Of a DNA stretch of 64,000 nt, positions 58,912 through 64,000 are shown piece after piece. Location: the NCBI GenBank assembly GCA_038227045.1, contig JBBRQD010000001.1, positions 124,001 through 188,000 on the forward strand, in the 5' to 3' direction. A model generated the notes under the pieces. The model saw nothing but the letters and a program-made list of their open reading frames with translations. It ran no database searches and was not told the origin of the DNA. Source of the DNA: JANXLS01 sp038227045. Lineage in GTDB: Bacteria; Planctomycetota; SZUA-567; H5-PLA8. The translations under genes and the position numbers were made by a program. How positions within the stretch are numbered: position 1 is the stretch's first letter; every line of letters begins with the position of its first letter.

Positions 58912-60345
58912 TCACTTTTTCTTCGACTTTTTTCCGGGCATTGCGCCTTCGTCGCGCAAGCGCACTTTCCAGCCTTCGATTTCCTTGCGCACGTACTTTG
59001 GATTCGCCGATCCCGCCGACGCGTACATCAATACCGCTTTCTTCGCGCCCAGAACCGAACGCGCTTCTTCCGTCAGAAACGAATGTGCGGCGCGCAGTTC
59101 GTCCGTGCGCAAATCTTTCAATTGGCAACCGCGCGATTCGGCGAGTTTTACCAGGCCACCGATCACGTGATGCGCCTGGCGAAATGGAATGCCTTTGCGC
59201 ACGAGGTATTCGGCCAGCACCGTCGCGTCCATATAGCCCCACTCGCAGGCTTCGAGCAGGCGCTCGGTTTTGAACGTCACGGCGCGCAGCATCGGTTCGA
59301 GAATCGTCAGACAACCCTTGAAATGCTTGGTCGAGTTGAAGAGGATTTCCTTGTCTTCCTGGAAATCGCGGTTGTACGCCAGCGGCATGCCTTTGGTGAG
59401 CGTAATGAGGTGGTTCAACAGCGCGACGGAGCGGCCCGTCTTGCCGCGGATTAATTCCAGCACGTCGGGATTTTTTTTCTGCGGCATGATCGAACTGCCC
59501 GTGCAGAACGCATCGTCGATGTTGATGAAGTTGAATTCGGTCGTGGTCATCAGGACGAAATCTTCGGCCAGCCGCGACATGTGCAGCGCGCACGCGGTCA
59601 TGCAGAATGCGAATTCAAGCAGGTAGTCGCGGTCGGCGGTCGTGTCCATCGAATTGCTGGTGACGCCGTCGAAGTTCAAGAGTTTGGCGACGAGCGCACG
59701 ATTGATCGGCAGCGACGTCCCGGCCAGCGCGCACGCGCCCAAGGGCAGCACGTTGGCCCGTTTGCGGCAATCCGCAAAGCGCGAATAATCGCGCGCGAAC
59801 ATTTCCACGAACGAGAGCAGATAGTGCCCGATGGTGACCGGCTGCGCGCGCTGCAAATGCGTGTATCCAGGCATGACGTCTTCGGCGTGCCTGTCGGCCA
59901 TGCCCACCAGCGCCGCCTGAACGAGCGCGATCTTCTGGCGGATGTCGTCGATCTCTTCGCGCAGCCAGAGGCGTTCGTCGAGCGCGATCTGATCGTTGCG
60001 CGAACGGGCGGTGTGCAGTTTCCCGGCGGTCTCGCCGATCTTCTCCTCCAGCGCCTTCTCGATATTCATGTGGATGTCTTCAAGTTCGGGTCGAAACTTG
60101 AAGTTGCCGCTTTCGATCTCGCCGGCAATTTCCTCCAGACCCTTGAGGATCTCTGCCTTGTCCTGCGTCGTAATCAGCCCGACTTCGGCCAGCATCGTGG
60201 CGTGCGCGATGGAACCCATGATGTCGTGCCGATGCAACACCCAGTCGAATGAAATCGACTCGGTGAATGCCTCGGTGCGCGCGTCGGTCGCCTTGCTGAA
60301 GCGGCCGCCCCAAAGCTTTTCGGAGGATTCTTTTTTTGAGGACAT
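58912..60345 (-). CDS. argH: argininosuccinate lyase
   Basis: A 477-residue enzyme of the fumarase/aspartase superfamily catalysing the last step of arginine synthesis (argininosuccinate to arginine and fumarate). The family signature GSSIMPQKKNPD (mobile Ser loop) is present, with LWGGRFSKATDARTEAF at the N-terminus, ARSRNDQIALDERLWL, and PGYTHLQRAQPVTIGHYLL (catalytic Thr-His). Length matches (about 460 aa). A Lys-rich C-terminal tail (GKKSKKK) extends beyond the usual end. It follows a 26-codon basic gene by 45 bases on the same strand, perhaps as one operon. Confidence 0.96.
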   Translation of the reverse strand: MSSKKESSEKLWGGRFSKATDARTEAFTESISFDWVLHRHDIMGSIAHATMLAEVGLITTQDKAEILKGLEEIAGEIESGNFKFRPELEDIHMNIEKALEEKIGETAGKLHTARSRNDQIALDERLWLREEIDDIRQKIALVQAALVGMADRHAEDVMPGYTHLQRAQPVTIGHYLLSFVEMFARDYSRFADCRKRANVLPLGACALAGTSLPINRALVAKLLNFDGVTSNSMDTTADRDYLLEFAFCMTACALHMSRLAEDFVLMTTTEFNFINIDDAFCTGSSIMPQKKNPDVLELIRGKTGRSVALLNHLITLTKGMPLAYNRDFQEDKEILFNSTKHFKGCLTILEPMLRAVTFKTERLLEACEWGYMDATVLAEYLVRKGIPFRQAHHVIGGLVKLAESRGCQLKDLRTDELRAAHSFLTEEARSVLGAKKAVLMYASAGSANPKYVRKEIEGWKVRLRDEGAMPGKKSKKK

Positions 60346-60390
60346 GATTCTCGATCGACTGGAATAAGCGTGCGAGATGGAGGGAACAGC

Positions 60391-60471
60391 CTATTTTTTC
60401 TTGGATCTCAACTTGCGGTTGCGGCGTTTTTTGCTGCCGATTTTGCGGCGGCGACGGGGTTTGAAGGCCAT
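60391..60471 (-). CDS. 26-residue highly basic protein, possibly a small ribosomal protein
   Basis: A reading frame of 27 codons including the stop, with AAGGA 8 bases before the ATG. The product begins MAFKPRRRRKIGSKKRRN and ends RKLRSKKK: 17 of 26 residues are Arg or Lys. Size and composition suit a small ribosomal protein; the spacing of basic residues resembles the bS22/mS38 (AURKAIP1/COX24) family, but I cannot confirm it. It precedes argH on the same strand. The strong ribosome binding site and extreme composition argue for a real gene. Confidence 0.6.
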   Translation of the reverse strand: MAFKPRRRRKIGSKKRRNRKLRSKKK

Positions 60472-60544
60472 GCGGTGTTCCTTATCCTGTTGCAATCGGC
60501 GCCCGAAAAAACCGGCTTCGGAGAGCCTGCGTCCAGCGTTCATA

Positions 60545-60565
60545 CGCGAAGCCACATGCTTCGCG
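60545..60565. repeat. short hairpin after the cytochrome/WD40 gene
   Basis: CGCGAAGC and GCTTCGCG form a perfect 8-bp stem around CACAT, about 57 bases past the WD40 gene's stop. There is no T-run, so termination is uncertain. Confidence 0.5.
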
Positions 60566-60621
60566 TCCATACTAAATCGAAGGCGACACTTCTAACAGCG
60601 CGGCAAAATAATGCAAGCGGA

Positions 60622-63600
60622 TTATTTCGGCGGTTCGAACATAAACTGCTGCTTTCCATCGTTCGCGTCGAAGCCAAACAGGTTGCTGTTGTCGCCGCCG
60701 GCGACGACCGTCTTTCCGTCGGCACTGATTGCGGCGGATTGCAGGTAACCTTTCTCGCCTCCGAAGCTCTTCACGTCATTGCCGTTTTCGTCTTTCATGG
60801 TGCGCATGGCGGCGTCGCCGCCCGATGCCAGCACCACATTTTGCCCCCAAAGATAGTGCACTGACGTGACTTCCTTCTTGAAACGATTCTCGATATTGAA
60901 CTTCTGCTCGCCGGTGATCATGTCCCAGATTTTGACGTTTTTGTCCGCCCCGGCGCTGGCCAGCGTGCGGCCGTCTCGCCGCCACGATACGCCCAGCACG
61001 TGATGGGTGTGTCCCTCGAACGTCTTCACCAGCTTGCCGTCGTTCAGGTCGAAGATGCGGATGAATTTGTCCGCGCCGCAAGACGCGAGCAGTTTGCCGT
61101 CGGCGCTGAATGCCACTCCAAAGACAGTGTCGCTGTGAGCGTCTTTGAATTCGCGAAAAAGCTTTCCATCGGCGGCATTCCAGATTTTCACTTCGCCCGA
61201 GCGCGACGGTACTCCACCGCCGGTGGCCAGCCATTTTCCATCCGCGCTAAAATTGAGCGCCAGCACGCGCCCACTAAACGGCGAATCGTCGCCATACGTG
61301 CCGATCATTCGTTCGAGTTTCCATTCGGGATTGACGTTCCAGACAACACAGCCACTCGCCGTGCCGATGGCGAGGCGATTGTCGTTCAGGAATTTAAAGG
61401 CATTGATGCCAGCCTGCGGGATAACGAAGCGCTCGCCGGCGCGGCCGTTTTCAGCGCTCCAGAGCGACACCAGTCCGCCGTCACCCGCGCCCGCGAAGAG
61501 CCCGTTCGACGGCGAAACCGCCAGCGCGCGAAGCGCTTTTTCGCTGTCGGTGACGGCCTTTTTTGAGGCTTCCAGTTTCGCGTCATTTTGCTTCTGCAGG
61601 GTCTCAAATTCGGCTTGCGCGGTTTTGTGCTGGGTCAGTTCCGCGTCGGCTTTTTTCAGCGACGTTTCGGCGCGCTCGAGCGTGTGCTCCGCAACGTCTC
61701 GCGCAGACATCGCGGCTTTGCTCGCCTGCTCCGCGTCGGTGAATGCTTTTTCGATCGCTTTGAATTTCGCAGCAGCCTCGGTATTTTTCGTGGTCAAGTC
61801 GTTGAACGCTTTTTCGGTGGCGGCTTTGGCGTCGGCAGCCGTTTTGGATTTCGCGTCGAGTTCCTTCGCAGCCTTTTCAGCACTCGCATTATAGGTCGCT
61901 TCAGAATCGAATGCGCGTTTTGCGGCATCAAACTGCGCTTCGGCGGCCTTCAGCGCGTCTGGCGCGGGCTTCGCTGCGGGATCCTTGGCTTTCTCCCGAA
62001 GTTCGTTGAGTGCTTTCTCAGCGGCAGCTTTTGCTTCTGCTGCTTTATCGAAAACTTTTTTAGCCGCGCCGGCTTTGTCGGCGGCAGTCTTCGCTTCGCC
62101 CGCCGCGTCTGCGGCAGTTTTCGTGGCAGCGTCTTTGGCATCGGCCGCTTTCTTAAGCGCGGCGGCGGGTTCAGCGGCCACTTTCTGAGCGGCATCTTTT
62201 TCCGCGGCGGGCTTCTTCACGGCTTCGCTCTTTTGCTCCGAATCTTTGATTGCAGCCACCTTCGCGTCCGCAGCTTTCTTGAGTGCTTCGACCGCCGCTT
62301 TCTGTTCCTTCTCCGCGTTTTGCAGCGCCGTTTTGTGGTAGTCAATTTCAGCTTTGAAGAACGCGGCGTCCCGTTCGATGCTCGCGCGGGCTTCAGTGAC
62401 GGCGCGGTCGCCCTTGTTCTCAAGGATGTTCTGGCCGCTCTCGGCGTTCCACACCCTCATGCGCGATTGGCCGGCCGTGGCGAAGCGTTTTCCGTCGCCG
62501 CGCGCGGCCAGCGCCGCTGCGGTGCCGCCGTGATCGAATTTCTTCACCTGGCTTCCATCGGCAAAATTCCACAGAATCATTGCGCCGTCCGTGCTGGATG
62601 AAATCAGTTGTTTGCCGTTGTTGATGAATTCCAATGCCGTGATCGTATTTCCGTGACCCTTCATTTCTTTCACGCTGGCGGCCTCGTAATCCGCATGAAG
62701 GGGAAGACTCCAGACGCGAATCGAACTGTCCGCGCCGCCTGAAACCACCTGACGCAACTCATCGTGAAATGCCAGCGCGGCGACTGCAACCGGGTTGAAA
62801 ATTTCGCCGGCAATTTCGCCGTTCGCCGCATTCCATACGCGGATCGTTCTGTCCGCCGAGCCCGATAAAAGAAGCGCGCCGTCGTTTGAAAAAATGAGCG
62901 CATTCGTCGAGGCGGCATGCGCCGCGATTGCCCAGTTCATCTTTCCGGATTCGGAGTCCCACACCTCGATGCGCCCATCCGCGAGTCCTTTTGCGAGGCG
63001 ATGCGCCGCCGCGTTGCTGGCAAGACTAACGACCGCGGATGGCTTCGCTTTCGGATCGTTGAAAACCATTTTTTCGGCGAGCGGCTGTTTACGCCAAAGC
63101 TTGACGCAACGGAAGCCGCCCGTGGCCAGCAGCGTCCCCTCGGGATTGAACGCCAGCGATTGAACATAGTCGCGGTCGGCGCCGCCACCGATTCCATCCT
63201 TGCTCAACTCCGGATCGGCCAGCCGCGCGGACAATTGATTCGCGGCTATGTTGTAGAGAAAAACCTGATTTGCGCGCGTGCAGGCCGCGGTCTGAGCATC
63301 CTGCGTGATATCGACTGCGAGAATGGGATTCAGCCCCGACGGCAATGCCCTCCAGACGAGCGGTTCCATGCCGGCGTTCGCATCACCCTGCGCGCCCTGA
63401 TCGATCCACAATTTTAAAATGCCCAATTGCTCGGGCTTGAGCGGCTTGGCGCCGACGTTGTTCTTCGCCGGCGGCATGAACGAATTCTCGTCCTGGCCGC
63501 TGCATATTTTGATCAGCAAACTATCCGCGCCTTTGCCCGGAATCACTGCCGGCCCGCTCTCTCCGCCCTTGCGAATCATGGGGGGATTTTCGAGATTCAG

Positions 63601-63807
63601 ATCGGCTTTCGGCTTCAAATTTCCGTGGCACGCGAGGCAGTTCTTGCGCAGAATCGGCTGAACTTCTTTTGCGAAATCGACCGGGCCGTGGCCTTTTAAT
63701 TCGGCGATGGGCGTGATGCCGGGCGAGGCTTTTTTCTCGCCGGACCACGCCATCGCGGCCACGCACAAAAACAAGGCCGCACACCATCTCAACGCTCTCT
63801 TCGTCAC
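60622..63807 (-). CDS. exported planctomycete-type cytochrome c fused to WD40 repeats with a long coiled coil
   Basis: A 1061-residue protein from GTG 63807, with AGAGG 7 bases upstream. The signal peptide (1-22) precedes a PSCyt1-type cytochrome c domain (about 42-140): VQPILRKNCLACH (haem Cys57, Cys60, His61), GADSLLIKICSGQDENSFMP and KLWIDQGA. A first WD40 block (about 190-465) has GSADRTIRVWNAANGE and GGADSSIRVWSLP. An Ala/Lys-rich coiled coil of about 280 residues (470-750) interrupts the propeller. A second WD40 block (about 760-1055) has ASCGADKFIRIFDLND and ASAGADKNVKIWDM. Such proteins typify planctomycetes; a role in periplasmic oxidation complexes is presumed. Confidence 0.9.
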   Translation of the reverse strand: MTKRALRWCAALFLCVAAMAWSGEKKASPGITPIAELKGHGPVDFAKEVQPILRKNCLACHGNLKPKADLNLENPPMIRKGGESGPAVIPGKGADSLLIKICSGQDENSFMPPAKNNVGAKPLKPEQLGILKLWIDQGAQGDANAGMEPLVWRALPSGLNPILAVDITQDAQTAACTRANQVFLYNIAANQLSARLADPELSKDGIGGGADRDYVQSLAFNPEGTLLATGGFRCVKLWRKQPLAEKMVFNDPKAKPSAVVSLASNAAAHRLAKGLADGRIEVWDSESGKMNWAIAAHAASTNALIFSNDGALLLSGSADRTIRVWNAANGEIAGEIFNPVAVAALAFHDELRQVVSGGADSSIRVWSLPLHADYEAASVKEMKGHGNTITALEFINNGKQLISSSTDGAMILWNFADGSQVKKFDHGGTAAALAARGDGKRFATAGQSRMRVWNAESGQNILENKGDRAVTEARASIERDAAFFKAEIDYHKTALQNAEKEQKAAVEALKKAADAKVAAIKDSEQKSEAVKKPAAEKDAAQKVAAEPAAALKKAADAKDAATKTAADAAGEAKTAADKAGAAKKVFDKAAEAKAAAEKALNELREKAKDPAAKPAPDALKAAEAQFDAAKRAFDSEATYNASAEKAAKELDAKSKTAADAKAATEKAFNDLTTKNTEAAAKFKAIEKAFTDAEQASKAAMSARDVAEHTLERAETSLKKADAELTQHKTAQAEFETLQKQNDAKLEASKKAVTDSEKALRALAVSPSNGLFAGAGDGGLVSLWSAENGRAGERFVIPQAGINAFKFLNDNRLAIGTASGCVVWNVNPEWKLERMIGTYGDDSPFSGRVLALNFSADGKWLATGGGVPSRSGEVKIWNAADGKLFREFKDAHSDTVFGVAFSADGKLLASCGADKFIRIFDLNDGKLVKTFEGHTHHVLGVSWRRDGRTLASAGADKNVKIWDMITGEQKFNIENRFKKEVTSVHYLWGQNVVLASGGDAAMRTMKDENGNDVKSFGGEKGYLQSAAISADGKTVVAGGDNSNLFGFDANDGKQQFMFEPPK

Positions 63808-63887
63808 TTTTAAACCTCTTTAAAAATAGGTTCTATCAATAACAATATTCGACACTTTCAAGTACACCATAAAATCGACAAATAAAA

Positions 63888-63915
63888 CGCCCCGCGAAAA
63901 GTAATTCGCGGGGCG
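63888..63915 (-). terminator. intrinsic terminator for a leftward gene beyond the right edge
   Basis: CGCCCCGCGAA and TTCGCGGGGCG form a perfect 11-bp stem. Read on the minus strand it is followed by TTTTATTT, so it should end a transcript entering from the right of the window; on the plus strand no T-run follows. Confidence 0.65.
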
Positions 63916-63921
63916 CAACGT

Positions 63922-63944
63922 GGCGGGACCGTCTCGGTCCCGTT
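63922..63944. repeat. GGGACC..GGTCCC hairpin
   Basis: CGGGACC and GGTCCCG pair around GTCTC. A related sequence lies at 23185-23210. The last 56 bases of the window hold nothing I can identify. Confidence 0.55.
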
Positions 63945-64000
63945 ATCTTTGAATCCACGAGAGACGTTATTTTCGAAACAAAGCGCGTATCACGGGAACG

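Overview
The window is a GC-rich bacterial chromosome segment holding about 50 genes on both strands. I see no tRNA, rRNA, CRISPR array, prophage or complete insertion sequence. Several families point to the PVC group (Planctomycetota, Verrucomicrobiota and relatives) or a neighbouring phylum with the same gene stock: a PVC-type CxxCH haem protein (18946-22347), a planctomycete-type cytochrome c domain fused to WD40 repeats (60622-63807), Ser/Thr kinases with DWG or DMG in place of DFG, one carrying 19 TPR units, an ECF sigma/FecR pair, and many secreted beta-helix or repeat proteins. The exact phylum cannot be decided from sequence alone.

Layout. 1-3.9 kb: a leftward translation and nucleotide-sugar block in the common order glmU-prs-rplY-pth-rpsF, but with the GlmU pyrophosphorylase domain fused to PRPP synthetase in one reading frame. 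4.0-7.5 kb: a toxin-antitoxin island (a higA with only a higB remnant, bracketed by ~95-bp direct repeats, then two PIN-toxin modules, the second with an apparently leaderless promoter and a palindromic operator). 7.5-13.4 kb: secreted beta-helix/PKD protein, a three-domain Mrp/HCF101-like Fe-S carrier, and a TMTC-like membrane glycosyltransferase with TPRs. 13.4-16 kb: a c-di-AMP (ydaO/yuaA) riboswitch in front of a KimA-like potassium transporter. 16-25.8 kb: exported proteins, an SGNH hydrolase, two haem proteins, and a sigma factor overlapping a FecR-like anti-sigma factor with an extra exported domain. 25.9-34.1 kb: NAD synthetase, BatA-like protein, pterin dehydratase, O-methyltransferase, a kinase, xseA and ymdB. 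34.2-39.1 kb: a rightward sugar-type cluster (epimerase, DapA/NanA-family aldolase, secreted beta-helix protein, GNAT). 39.2-53.3 kb: ettA, an exported protein, the giant kinase-TPR protein, a CE15-like esterase, a DUF58 protein, two exported proteins and ogt. 53.4-64 kb: a second Mrp paralogue without its CxxC, PHP phosphatase, ROK kinase, LysM protein, a degenerate metallo-beta-lactamase-fold lipoprotein, argH with a 26-codon basic ORF before it, and the cytochrome/WD40 protein.

Intergenic gaps carry at least six families of palindromic repeats, some shared between distant gaps; two 48-bp copies at 53.35 and 57.63 kb are exact reverse complements. Several of these repeats create false upstream starts (pth, the 40982 gene), which I corrected using ribosome binding sites.

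The points I find most worth checking are the GlmU-Prs fusion, the c-di-AMP riboswitch, the repeat-bracketed higA module, the cysteine-less Mrp paralogue, the FecR fusion, and the 26-residue basic protein. All functional statements rest on motif reading by eye; no database search was run.
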